In this document: positions 47,576-56,275 of the stretch, piece by piece
Layout of the letters: each line of letters starts with the position of its first letter
Position numbering within the stretch: the first letter of the stretch is position 1
Origin: Cyclobacterium jeungdonense
GTDB lineage: Bacteria > Bacteroidota > Bacteroidia > Cytophagales > Cyclobacteriaceae
Reading direction: 5' to 3'
NCBI RefSeq assembly: GCF_010994275.1
Contig: NZ_WMCD01000001.1
Span: 310,001-374,000 of the forward strand
DNA: 64,000 bases
Made by a program: the position numbers and the translations under genes
The notes under the pieces: generated by a model
The model's input: only the letters and a program-made list of their open reading frames with translations
Told to the model about the DNA's origin: nothing
The model's database searches: none

Positions 47576-49213
47576 ATGAAAAATGTGCTCAAAATAATTC
47601 TCGTATTTGCTGTTCCTTTGATTTTTGGCTGTTCGTCCACGGAGGAAGAAACGGAGAAACGCTCTCCCAACGTTCTATTTGTGATCAGTGACGATCAGTC
47701 GTTTTACCACACCAGCTTCGCGGGAAGTAAATTTGTCAATACACCTGCATTTGACCGGGTAGCAAGGGAAGGGGTTTATTTTACCAATTGCATCGCCGGT
47801 TCACCCGGTTGTGCCCCTTCCCGGAGCAGCATTATTACCGGTCGGCACCATTGGCAAAACGAGCAATCCGGGCAGCATGCTGCTCCCTGGCTGAAGAAGC
47901 ATGTGCCCTTTGTGGACATGCTGGATAAGAATGGCTATATCACCGGCCGTACCGGAAAGGGAGTGTCCCCTTTCCGCTATGCCCGTGATGAAAATGATTC
48001 CCTTTGGAGGGAAACCGATGCCGCCGGGATAGAGCATAGCAATATTCGCTATGAACCAGGGACCGAGGGAGATGAAAGACCAGCCTCCGGTATCAGTACG
48101 GTTAATTACTTTGAGAATTTTAAGTATTTCATGGAAAATGTTCGGGGGGATGGTGATGATCCTTTCTTTTTCTGGTATGGTTCCACAGAGCCCCATCGGC
48201 CCTTTGAGCAGGATTCCTGGAAACGCACTGATAAAAAACTTTCCGATGCGGAAGTTCCCGGCTTTTTGCCCGACCACCCCATTGTCCGGGGTGATCTCCT
48301 CGATTATGCCGTCGAAATCGAATGGTTTGACCAGCACCTGCAGGATATGTTGAATTACCTGGAAGAGAAGGGCGAACTGGACAACACCATCATCATCGTA
48401 ACCTCAGATAACGGCATGGCTTTCCCCAGAGCAAAGGCCAATGGCTACGATTATGGCATTCATGTTCCCCTGGCAATTCGCTATCCCAAGGCTTTTCCCC
48501 CCGGCCGCATCTTGGACGACCCCATTAATTTCATTGATTTGGCACCCACCATTCTTGATATGACCCAAACCAGTGCGGAAGGAATGTTACCGATTACTGG
48601 AGAAAGTATCCGGAATATTTTGGAATCTCCCAGAGAAGGTACGGTGGACCCCTCAAGGAAGTTTGTATTTTCCGGCCGCGAAAGACACTCTGCCTCCCGT
48701 TATCAAAATTGGGGATATCCACAGCGGATGATAAGGAACCAGGAACATTTACTGATTTGGAACATAAAACCCGATCGCTGGCCGGCAGGGGCTCCCCAGC
48801 GAATCGATCCGGAAAATGAGAACGAGTTGCTGCCCCTTTACGGAATTGATGAAGAGGGCAAGCACCATTCCGATTGGGCCTTTACGGATGTGGATGCAGC
48901 GCCTACGAAGTCTTTTTTGGTAGAAAATCGGAAAGATGAAGACGTAAGACCCTATTTTGAGGCTGCCTTCGAAAAAAATCCAGAGGTACTTCTGTATAAT
49001 ATCCAATCGGACCCAGCATGCATGAATAACCTGGCAGATGATCCTGATTATGCCGAAATCAAAGAAGATATGCAGCAGGCGCTGATCAAAGAATTGACAG
49101 AAACGGAAGATCCCCGGGTAGTAGGTCCTGACCCCGAAGTATTCGATTCTTACCTGCGTTATAGTCCCATGCGGGAATTTCCAAGACCCATAGAAGGGAG
49201 TACATTGAAATGA
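47576..49213 (+). CDS. Sulfatase (S1 family), heparan-N-sulfatase-like lipoprotein
   Basis: A 545-residue exported sulfatase with lipobox IFGC (C19), metal site SDDQSF (38-43), formylglycine motif CAPSR (C79), STEPHRPFE and TSDNGMAFPRAKANGYDYGI. This pattern fits the branch that includes N-sulfoglucosamine sulfohydrolase. Its end overlaps the next sulfatase start by 4 bases (ATGA), which indicates translational coupling. It follows locus E SusD by about 100 bases and probably acts on the glycan imported there. Confidence 0.92.
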   Translation: MKNVLKIILVFAVPLIFGCSSTEEETEKRSPNVLFVISDDQSFYHTSFAGSKFVNTPAFDRVAREGVYFTNCIAGSPGCAPSRSSIITGRHHWQNEQSGQHAAPWLKKHVPFVDMLDKNGYITGRTGKGVSPFRYARDENDSLWRETDAAGIEHSNIRYEPGTEGDERPASGISTVNYFENFKYFMENVRGDGDDPFFFWYGSTEPHRPFEQDSWKRTDKKLSDAEVPGFLPDHPIVRGDLLDYAVEIEWFDQHLQDMLNYLEEKGELDNTIIIVTSDNGMAFPRAKANGYDYGIHVPLAIRYPKAFPPGRILDDPINFIDLAPTILDMTQTSAEGMLPITGESIRNILESPREGTVDPSRKFVFSGRERHSASRYQNWGYPQRMIRNQEHLLIWNIKPDRWPAGAPQRIDPENENELLPLYGIDEEGKHHSDWAFTDVDAAPTKSFLVENRKDEDVRPYFEAAFEKNPEVLLYNIQSDPACMNNLADDPDYAEIKEDMQQALIKELTETEDPRVVGPDPEVFDSYLRYSPMREFPRPIEGSTLK

Positions 49214-51144
49214 GTACGTTGCACCTGCCAGTAAAGGCATTCGCTGTCCTGGTTTTTCTTTTGCTAGCTGAGGAGGGATTGGCCAGAGAAATGCCTCCCG
49301 ACCGACCAAACGTCCTATGGATCACCTGCGAAGACATCAGTCCTTACCTGGGGAGCTATGGCTTTGAACAGGCCCATACGCCTAACCTGGATAGGCTGGC
49401 AAAACGGTCGATTCGCTACACGCACGCCTACGCCAATGCACCCGTTTGTGCGGTAGCGCGATCCACGATCCTTTCCGGAATGTATGCCTCTACCATCGGT
49501 ACCCATCAGATGCGTTCGAACGTACCCTTGCCGGAGGAAATTCCCGTTTATCCCAAATTGTTGCGGGATGCGGGCTACTATTGCACGAATAATAGCAAAA
49601 AGGATTACAATTCCCCGTACAACAACGACCCGGAACTATGGGATGAATCCAGCAGTACGGCCCATTACAGAAACAAAATGGCCGATCAGCCCTTTTTTGC
49701 CGTTTTCAACCTTACCGTTACCCACGAAAGCCAACTCAGCGAAAACCGGATTCGCCATTACGTGGAAAACAACCTGATTCCCGAAAAACCCCGCATTGAT
49801 CCCCTGGACATCGAATTACCTCCCTATCATCCCGACTTGCCGGTGATCCGGGAAGATTGGGCACGCTTTCACGACCTGATCACCTTGATGGATAGGCAGG
49901 TAGGGGACTTGTTGGATGAATTGGAGGAAGCAGGTCTTGCAGACAATACTGTCGTTTTTTTCTATTCGGATCATGGCGGGCAATTGTCCCGCTCCAAGCG
50001 TTATATCTACAACGTGGGTACCCAGGTTCCCTTATTGGTTCACCTCCCCGATAAATGGAAACAACTCTCGTTGGTGCCCGCTGGAGCCGTGGATGAATCC
50101 CTGGTGAGTTTTGTAGATTTGGCGCCCACCCTGCTTTCCATCACCGGTTGTGAAATCCCTGATCGCATGCAGGGAAGGGCATTTTTGGGAGATAAACCCG
50201 AAAAATCCCCCGATTACGTCCACTTTATCCGAGACCGGATGGGCGAGCGGTATGATTTTTCCAGAGCCATTACCGACGGACGGTATTATTACATCCGAAA
50301 TTTTATGCCCCACCGACCCCGGGGTAGGGATTCCAGGTACGGTTACCAGGTACAAGCCAACTGGCGTGCCTATGAAGCAGCATACGAAGAAGGGAAAACC
50401 GATGCCATTCAGTCTCAATTTTACCTACCCAAACCGGAGGAGCAATTCTTCGATACGGATGCCGACCCCTGGCAGGTAGACAATCTGGTTCGGGAACGAG
50501 CATACCAAAAAACGTTAGCGAATCTGTCCAGAAGATTGGACCGTTGGATGGTGGAAACACGGGACCTGGGCCTGATTCCGGAACCCATGTTTCACGAGTT
50601 TGCCGGGGAAAACGGGGATTACGCCACCCTCTACGAATTTGCCCAAAGCAAGGAGTACCCCATCCGGAAGATCTTGGACGCAGCCAAATTGGCAAGTACC
50701 CCAAGTCCCGAAAACCTGCCCCAGTTGATTGGCTACCTGCAGGACCCCAACCCCATCATTCGGTTTTGGGGGGCTTACGGGATCTTTCTTAGAAAAGAGC
50801 AAGGGAGCTCCCTGCAAAACCACTTGAAAAAAATGATCCGCGAGGACAAATTGGCGGCTAACCGAATCATGGCTGCACAGGCACTTGGGGTAAGAGGAGA
50901 TCCGGATACGGCTTTCGAAGCGATCATGAAGGAAGCCAACGCTACCGATAATGGCTACGTGTTGCTTCAAGCCCTCAACGCCTTTCAATACAGCCATACG
51001 GACGGCCGCCTTCGCCTGGACGATTGGCAACGGTTCAAGGATAAGGAATTTGCTAAAGGCGACCCTGCTTCTGATTTGGGCTATCCTCATCGTATAATTG
51101 ACGATGCAATGGCACTATTTCCCGACCGGAGAAAGGTTGATTGA
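49210..51144 (+). CDS. Sulfatase with C-terminal HEAT-like repeats and atypical CAVAR motif
   Basis: A 644-residue exported protein: signal peptide (about 1-25), sulfatase domain (PNVLWITCEDISPYLGSYGF, YSDHGGQLSRSKRYIYN) and a C-terminal region from about residue 480 with HEAT-like repeats (LPQLIGYLQDPNPIIRFWGA, RIMAAQALGVRGDPDTAFEA). The maturation site reads CAVAR (C80-R84); the usual rule is C-x-(P/A)-x-R, so position 3 is Val instead of Pro or Ala. Such relatives exist in the N-sulfoglucosamine sulfohydrolase-like group, but conversion of the Cys to formylglycine should be tested. The start overlaps the preceding sulfatase stop (ATGA). Confidence 0.9.
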   Translation: MSTLHLPVKAFAVLVFLLLAEEGLAREMPPDRPNVLWITCEDISPYLGSYGFEQAHTPNLDRLAKRSIRYTHAYANAPVCAVARSTILSGMYASTIGTHQMRSNVPLPEEIPVYPKLLRDAGYYCTNNSKKDYNSPYNNDPELWDESSSTAHYRNKMADQPFFAVFNLTVTHESQLSENRIRHYVENNLIPEKPRIDPLDIELPPYHPDLPVIREDWARFHDLITLMDRQVGDLLDELEEAGLADNTVVFFYSDHGGQLSRSKRYIYNVGTQVPLLVHLPDKWKQLSLVPAGAVDESLVSFVDLAPTLLSITGCEIPDRMQGRAFLGDKPEKSPDYVHFIRDRMGERYDFSRAITDGRYYYIRNFMPHRPRGRDSRYGYQVQANWRAYEAAYEEGKTDAIQSQFYLPKPEEQFFDTDADPWQVDNLVRERAYQKTLANLSRRLDRWMVETRDLGLIPEPMFHEFAGENGDYATLYEFAQSKEYPIRKILDAAKLASTPSPENLPQLIGYLQDPNPIIRFWGAYGIFLRKEQGSSLQNHLKKMIREDKLAANRIMAAQALGVRGDPDTAFEAIMKEANATDNGYVLLQALNAFQYSHTDGRLRLDDWQRFKDKEFAKGDPASDLGYPHRIIDDAMALFPDRRKVD

Positions 51145-51255
51145 AAGCAACTAATAACGGCTGAAATGGAAAAAGAAGTGATTGAATCCGTTCTGTGGAT
51201 TTGTCGATAATTGAATTCCCAAAAGCATAGTTCAATTTATAAGTCTTAAAATCAG

Positions 51256-51263
51256 TATATTTA
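51256..51263 (+). promoter_or_regulatory. TATATTTA box before Uma2 gene 2
   Basis: TATATTTA ends 4 bases before the ATG at 51268, in the same place as before Uma2 copy 1. Confidence 0.4.
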
Positions 51264-51267
51264 TACC

Positions 51268-51876
51268 ATGGAATCCAAAAAGACCCATACAGTCCATGAA
51301 CCGGATTTGGAATACAGCAATTATTCCTACGCCGACTACCTGACCTGGGAGATGGAGGAAGTGGTTGAACTGATCAAAGGGACGATCTTTAAAAAAGCAG
51401 CCGCAGCACCGAAACGTCTCCATCAACGTATTTCGGCCAAACTTCTTACCAGGCTTTATGTTTTTTTAGAGCACAGAACCTGCCAGGTTTATTCCGCACC
51501 CTTCGATGTTCGATTCTCGAAAAAATCCACAGAAGATAAAAAAATCCACGATGTGGTACAGCCGGACATCTGCGTGGTTTGTGATACGGAAAAACTAGAT
51601 GAGCGGGGTTGTATCGGCGCGCCTGACCTGATCGTGGAAATCCTGTCTCCCGGTAATAGCACCGTAGAATTGAAACATAAATTTGACCTATACGAGTCCA
51701 ACGGCGTCCGGGAATATTGGATCATTCATCCCGAAACACAGGATTTGCTAATCTATAACCTTGTTGACGGGAAATACGTTCCCTCGCGACTTTTTACTTC
51801 GGGAGATGTGGTGGAGTCAACGGTCCTCAAGGGCTTTGCATTGGACCTGGAGGAGTTTTTTGGGGATATGGAGTAG
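51268..51876 (+). CDS. Uma2-family (DUF820) putative endonuclease, copy 2
   Basis: A 202-residue paralogue of copy 1 with the same PD-(D/E)XK-like residues (PDICVV, GAPDLIVEILSPGNS, ELKHKFDLYES, REYWII). Length and start context are the same as in copies 1 and 3. It lies behind the locus E sulfatases and ahead of a VapBC pair; there is no sign of a shared operon. The copies are about equally diverged along their length apart from a variable stretch at residues 45-75 (region after the KAAAAPKR block), which could be the specificity part. Confidence 0.88.
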   Translation: MESKKTHTVHEPDLEYSNYSYADYLTWEMEEVVELIKGTIFKKAAAAPKRLHQRISAKLLTRLYVFLEHRTCQVYSAPFDVRFSKKSTEDKKIHDVVQPDICVVCDTEKLDERGCIGAPDLIVEILSPGNSTVELKHKFDLYESNGVREYWIIHPETQDLLIYNLVDGKYVPSRLFTSGDVVESTVLKGFALDLEEFFGDME

Positions 51877-51970
51877 CGATGTAAAAATTGCTTTATCCTA
51901 CTAGGGAAAAGTATTCGTTTGCCGACAGTTACTTAATATACAGACAACCTGTTTTGTTTTGTTCCGTATA

Positions 51971-51998
51971 TTTGTATATATTTAAACGTATATACAAA
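51971..51998 (+). promoter_or_regulatory. Inverted-repeat operator of vapBC
   Basis: TTTGTATATA (51971-51980) and TATATACAAA (51989-51998) form a perfect 10-bp inverted repeat with an 8-base spacer, ending 16 bases before the vapB start. It overlaps TATATTTG (51967-51974), which fits the Bacteroidota -7 consensus. It is the expected site of autorepression by the VapBC complex. Confidence 0.7.
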
Positions 51999-52014
51999 AC
52001 CCTCAAAATCGATT

Positions 52015-52248
52015 ATGGAGAAGACAGCCAAAGTATTTAAGAGTGGAAATAGCCAGGCCCTCAGATTGCCAAAGGAATTCAATACGGATGAAAAGCAATT
52101 CTATATCCGTAGGATAGGTGCTTCACTACTTCTCAGCCCTAAAGCCAGTTCATGGGAGATGGTAGTGCAGAGTCTTACTGCATTTTCGGATGATTATTTC
52201 GAGGAAGGACGAAATCAGCTTCTTCCCCAGCAAAGAGAAACGCTTTGA
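52015..52248 (+). CDS. vapB: VapB-type antitoxin (AbrB/SpoVT fold)
   Basis: A 77-residue antitoxin. The N-terminal half (KTAKVFKSGNSQALRLPKEF) is the swapped-hairpin AbrB-like DNA-binding domain with the GNSQALRLP signature; the C-terminal half (SSWEMVVQSLTAFSDDYFEE) is the part that wraps the toxin. A perfect inverted repeat lies just upstream. The stop overlaps the toxin start by one base (TGATG), the usual arrangement for coupled translation. Confidence 0.92.
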   Translation: MEKTAKVFKSGNSQALRLPKEFNTDEKQFYIRRIGASLLLSPKASSWEMVVQSLTAFSDDYFEEGRNQLLPQQRETL

Positions 52249-52652
52249 TGTATTTATTGGACACGAATATTTGTATATACCTTATCAAGAATCGGCCTGA
52301 AATCGTTCTGAAGAAGTTCAGGTCCTATCCCATTTCAATGTTCAGGGTTTCTGCGGTCACAATTACCGAACTGTATTACGGTGTGGCAAAAAGTAAACGG
52401 AAGAAAACGAATGAGGATGCTTTGATTCAATTTCTTGCTCCATTTGAATTTGTTTCATTTACGGATGCTGATGCCATCGCGTATGGAGAAATTCGTGCGG
52501 AACTGGAGAGAATAGGGCAAGTCATCGGTGCATATGATCTTCAGATTGCCGCACAGGCAATATCCAGAAAGATTACCCTTGTTACAAACAATATCAGGGA
52601 ATTTCAGAGATTACCTGGTTTGGTGTGTGAAAATTGGGCCACGTCAGGTTAA
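52248..52652 (+). CDS. vapC: VapC-type toxin, PIN-domain ribonuclease
   Basis: A 134-residue PIN-domain RNase that, by family analogy, cleaves tRNA or another structured RNA when not bound by VapB. The acidic site is complete: D5 (MYLLDTNICIY), E41 (ITELYYG), D97 (GAYDLQIAA) and N114/N115 (LVTNNIREF). The ATG at 52248 overlaps the vapB stop; a TTG one codon earlier is also in frame. The pair lies between two Uma2 genes, as an isolated accessory module. Confidence 0.93.
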   Translation: MYLLDTNICIYLIKNRPEIVLKKFRSYPISMFRVSAVTITELYYGVAKSKRKKTNEDALIQFLAPFEFVSFTDADAIAYGEIRAELERIGQVIGAYDLQIAAQAISRKITLVTNNIREFQRLPGLVCENWATSG

Positions 52653-52660
52653 CCTGTTTT

Positions 52661-52699
52661 TGACAAGCCACCTGGGCTAAGAGTGGCTGTTACTTGTCA
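52661..52699 (+). terminator. Hairpin after vapC
   Basis: TGACAAG (52661-52667) pairs with CTTGTCA (52693-52699), with an alternative inner stem AGCCAC/GTGGCT. A palindrome CAGGTTAACCTG followed by T5 lies just before it over the stop codon. Together they could end the vapBC message. Confidence 0.45.
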
Positions 52700-52895
52700 G
52701 CCCTTTGCAGGGTTCAAAAACTGTCGGATAATACCTGCCAGATGCTTTTATAGATCAGGGATAGAAAGGTTTTCATGTACGCTGGTACAATTCCAGAAAA
52801 TTTTGCAAAAACCAGCCATTCGGTCTTTTGAGTATAGATAGAAGAGGGGGCAATCATAAAAAGTAAATTCATCTTAATTAAATCTCCTATATCGT

Positions 52896-52903
52896 TATAT
52901 TTA
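52896..52903 (+). promoter_or_regulatory. TATATTTA box before Uma2 gene 3
   Basis: TATATTTA ends 3 bases before the ATG at 52907; the same element stands before copies 1 and 2. Confidence 0.4.
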
Positions 52904-52906
52904 AGC

Positions 52907-53515
52907 ATGGATGGCAAAAAAAACGATACCGCTAACGAACCTGATTTGGAATATACCAACCACTCCTACGCCGACTACCTGACCTGGCAAATGGAGGAAG
53001 TGGTCGAGCTGATCAAAGGGAAGATTTTTAAGAAGGCTGCGGCTGTACCCAGACGCATCCATCAGCGGATTTCAATAAAGTTGGCTGCTAAACTCGATTA
53101 CTTTTTGGAGAAAAAACCCTGTCAAGTTTACGATGCGCCCTTCGACGTGCGCTTTCCAAAGTCATCCAAAGATGATAAGAAAATACATGATGTAGTACAG
53201 CCGGATATTTGTGTGATTTGTGATCCGGAGAAACTGGATGAAAGAGGTTGCATTGGAGCGCCGGACCTGATCGTGGAAATATTATCTCCGGGCAATAGTA
53301 AAACCGAATTGAAGCATAAATTTGAGCTGTATGAGTCTAATGGAGTCCGGGAATATTGGATCATCCATGCGGAAACCCAGGATTTGCTCATTTATAGCCT
53401 AATCAATGAAAAATACGTTCCCTCGCTTTTGTTTACTTCCGGCGATGTGGTGGAGTCAAAAGTGATCGAAGGATTTAAACTTGACCTGGAGGAGTTTTTT
53501 TGGGATATCGAATAG
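52907..53515 (+). CDS. Uma2-family (DUF820) putative endonuclease, copy 3
   Basis: A 202-residue paralogue of copies 1 and 2 with all core residues (PDICVICDPEKLDERGC, GAPDLIVEILSPGNS, ELKHKFELYES, REYWII). It is closer to copy 1 in its N-terminus (EPDLEYTNHSYADYLTWQME) and varies in residues 45-75 like copy 2. It is only about 1 kb from copy 2, with vapBC between them. No neighbouring partner gene is visible. Confidence 0.88.
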   Translation: MDGKKNDTANEPDLEYTNHSYADYLTWQMEEVVELIKGKIFKKAAAVPRRIHQRISIKLAAKLDYFLEKKPCQVYDAPFDVRFPKSSKDDKKIHDVVQPDICVICDPEKLDERGCIGAPDLIVEILSPGNSKTELKHKFELYESNGVREYWIIHAETQDLLIYSLINEKYVPSLLFTSGDVVESKVIEGFKLDLEEFFWDIE

Positions 53516-53727
53516 TGGAAAAACCAATGCTTATTCAACTGCGGGTTATAGACCAAGCAATGGACTTGGGTATGGTATTAACCAGTTGAAAATGGAAGAA
53601 CAACCTGGTATATTACCTGGAATATGCAGACACCAAACTTGAAATCCAAACCGTTTGCTTACTAAACTGAAAGAAACAGTTTTAATAAAAGTAGCTTATA
53701 TTGGTTCTTAGGCAATAAGAATTAGTG

Positions 53728-55257
53728 ATGAATTTGACTGAGCCGGATAAAATGATATTTATTTACAATAATTTTAAAAAAATAGTGGAACTGATTTATA
53801 ACCGATATTTAAAATTTATTTTTATCTCCATTTTTTTCTTTTCCAACCATTCTTCCTTTGCACAGGACCTGATGAGTGGCGATTATTGGAAAAAACAGGT
53901 AATACATGATGTATTGGAACCCTGGACTAAATTTGCCCGCGATGAGGAATATGGATCATTCCATACCCTTCTTGATAAAGACTGGAAAGTTGGGGAAAAG
54001 CAGGAGAAATATCCGGGAATGATAGCACGGCATCTTTTTTCCTATTCGGTGGGTTATCATTTAACGGGAGATGAAAAATACCTTGAGCTAGCTAGCGAAA
54101 CCTTTGACTATTTGATCGAAAACGGCTGGGATCATCAATACGGTGGGTGGTTCTATGAACTGGATCGCTCAGGAAATGCCGTTTCCTTGGACAAGGATAT
54201 GTTTATGCATGCCTATGCCATCACTGGACTTGCCATGTACTATATCGTAACCCGGGATAAGGAGGTTAAAAATTACCTGGACAAGAGTATTGATGTTATG
54301 GAAAATCACGCATGGGATGATATTAATGGTGGAGGTTATTTCCGTAGGTTAAACCGAGACTTTAGCATCATAAACTCAGATAAGGTTTTTTCTCCCCAAT
54401 TGGCACCTGTTTCGGGTTATTTACTCTATTTATATGCCGCTACAATGGAGGAAAAATACCTACAGAAAAGTGAACAACTACTGGAGATGACCCTGGCCCG
54501 CATGAAAGACAGGAAAAGCGGCTGGATTATGGAGGGCTTCGACCGGAATTGGAATTCCCTGGAACAAATGAACGAAATGATGAATACAGGCCACAATGTG
54601 GAAGTGGCCTGGATGCTTATGCGGCTTTACGCGATTACCGGTAAAGAAAACTATAAGGAGGAAGCTATGAAACTGAATGAGCAACTTCTAAAATACGCTT
54701 TTGACAACGAAACCGGGATTTGGTACCATAAACTCCGGATTGACAATCCCAAAATGCATAGCGAGGACAGCCCCTGGTGGGTGCAAGCTTATGGCAATAT
54801 GTTTCAACTTTACCTTTATGCTCTTTCTGACGAGGGAAAATCCTTGTGTAATTTTAAAAAAGGAGCTACTTTCTGGAACAATAGCTTTATAGATAGGGAA
54901 AAAGGCGGGACCTATTTGAGTGTGGATAAACACGGGAATTATATAAACAGCAGTAAAGCAGTGGTAACAAAAACCTCCTACCATTCGGTAGAGAACGGTT
55001 TCTTGACCATGCTCTATCTGGATTATTGGATCAATGAGCAACCTGTTAGCCTGTATTATAATATTAATTCGGCGGCTACTGAAAAACTGTTTCCCTTGTT
55101 ATTGGAGGATTTTAATTATGATATAAAAAAAGTACGGATAGATAGGAGGGGCTGGAAGAAGATTGATCAAGAAAGTGGTTTTATACATTTACCTCAAAAA
55201 ACAAAGTATAAGATGGAAGTTGTTTTGCAAAAAAAGCAATCTAAACCCAGGAATTAA
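53728..55257 (+). CDS. AGE-family (N-acylglucosamine 2-epimerase) sugar epimerase/isomerase, exported
   Basis: A 509-residue protein with an N-terminal hydrophobic signal segment (about residues 27-43, ending SFAQ) followed by an (alpha/alpha)6-barrel of AGE type: HLFSYSVGYHLTGDEKYLEL, NGWDHQYGGWFYELDRSGN, DMFMHAYAITGLAMYY, GFDRNWNSLEQMNEMMNTGH and WWVQAYGN. Family members epimerise N-acyl sugars or mannose/cellobiose; the exported form points to extracytoplasmic sugar. The C-terminal 80 residues are outside the usual barrel. Starts at 53728 or 53752 are possible; the latter leaves a shorter N-terminus before the signal. Confidence 0.85.
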   Translation: MNLTEPDKMIFIYNNFKKIVELIYNRYLKFIFISIFFFSNHSSFAQDLMSGDYWKKQVIHDVLEPWTKFARDEEYGSFHTLLDKDWKVGEKQEKYPGMIARHLFSYSVGYHLTGDEKYLELASETFDYLIENGWDHQYGGWFYELDRSGNAVSLDKDMFMHAYAITGLAMYYIVTRDKEVKNYLDKSIDVMENHAWDDINGGGYFRRLNRDFSIINSDKVFSPQLAPVSGYLLYLYAATMEEKYLQKSEQLLEMTLARMKDRKSGWIMEGFDRNWNSLEQMNEMMNTGHNVEVAWMLMRLYAITGKENYKEEAMKLNEQLLKYAFDNETGIWYHKLRIDNPKMHSEDSPWWVQAYGNMFQLYLYALSDEGKSLCNFKKGATFWNNSFIDREKGGTYLSVDKHGNYINSSKAVVTKTSYHSVENGFLTMLYLDYWINEQPVSLYYNINSAATEKLFPLLLEDFNYDIKKVRIDRRGWKKIDQESGFIHLPQKTKYKMEVVLQKKQSKPRN

Positions 55258-55411
55258 GAGCTGCCTTTTAAGCTACTTAAATACCTTTCGTAAATTTGCT
55301 GATTTCCCGGTTATTCCTGTCGTTGAAATTGGGTGTCGCTTCTTCAAGTAGGACATATCCGGTTTTTGACCGGGTTAGTCTAATTAATAGATTTCTAAGT
55401 GGAATACAGCC

Positions 55412-55918
55412 TTACTTGCCCCAAATATTTATTAATCCGTCGTCTTTTCCCAGCAGGGGATCGGCTTCCGGTATAGGAACCTGCGCGATGTTTTGATCTG
55501 CTTTTGGCCGTTCTCCCTTTTCTCCTTTTAGCAGGTCAGGACTCCTTCCATTGGGATAGGCACCAACCACCGCAAATGATTTATCATGATTCAGGCATTT
55601 ATGGCCAACACCGGCCGGAATGACGATAACATCTCCAGGCTTGACCTTTACCTTTTCGCCTTTTTCCCCTCCCAATAAAATGAGTGCCTCCCCATTAAAT
55701 ACGCCAAGTACTTCGTGGGTATTGCTATGGTAATGGTGAAAATCATAAACACCCCATCGCCAGCTGTTCGTCCAGTTGTTGGAAGTAAATTTTTCTTCCA
55801 GCCATCTTGCCGCTTGCTCTCCTTTTTCTTCCAAAATACTTCGGTAGAGTAAGAGCGGTAGCGCGCTGTTGGGAATCGCACCGTCGTCTTGGAAAAATAG
55901 TTTTTTTGGTGAATACAA
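55412..55918 (-). CDS. Cupin-domain protein (YjlB-like), TTG start
   Basis: A 168-residue single-cupin protein. It shows the block DDGAIPNSALPLLLYRS, then the metal-binding cupin motif 1 (YDFHHYHSNTHEVLGVFNGE) and motif 2 (KPGDVIVIPAGVGHK), as in YjlB-like proteins of unknown function. Above the first conserved residue there is no ATG or GTG before an in-frame stop (55943-55945); the TTG at 55918 is the only common start codon. It is convergent with the epimerase gene. Confidence 0.8.
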   Translation of the reverse strand: MYSPKKLFFQDDGAIPNSALPLLLYRSILEEKGEQAARWLEEKFTSNNWTNSWRWGVYDFHHYHSNTHEVLGVFNGEALILLGGEKGEKVKVKPGDVIVIPAGVGHKCLNHDKSFAVVGAYPNGRSPDLLKGEKGERPKADQNIAQVPIPEADPLLGKDDGLINIWGK

Positions 55919-56275
55919 GGAAACAGGTTTTAATGAACGAATTTATAATTAACGGATTTTGAAATGGACTTCCAAAAGTTTTACCGATGAAAATGCCTCC
56001 GAACTAGCTCAAAGAATAGCTGGGAAGTCGCTGCTACCTATCCGATGGGCCAGCCGAATTTCAAGCGGGTGAAAACAAAATTAATTCCTCCATGTAGGGA
56101 TTTTTTCTGCGTAATTTGTACCTTCAATAGTAACCGTAATCTAGAATGTTTTCCCAATAAACTGTAAAATTACCTCGGTGAAGCCTGCCTTCCCTATTTT
56201 CAGAAGGTTTTTGGTATTTTTGCCGTACCCTGAAAGAAAAGTAACCCTTATCTACTCGTTGTTAAAAAGACCTGA
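55919..56275. other. Divergent gap between cupin and PQQ dehydrogenase genes
   Basis: About 357 bases, with no gene recognised. It must contain promoters for the minus-strand cupin gene and the plus-strand dehydrogenase gene. No clear repeat or operator is seen. Confidence 0.4.

Noticed and set aside
55940..55942. ATT as an upstream start for the cupin gene
   Set aside because: ATT is a very rare start codon; TTG at 55918 is the more plausible choice and keeps all conserved residues.
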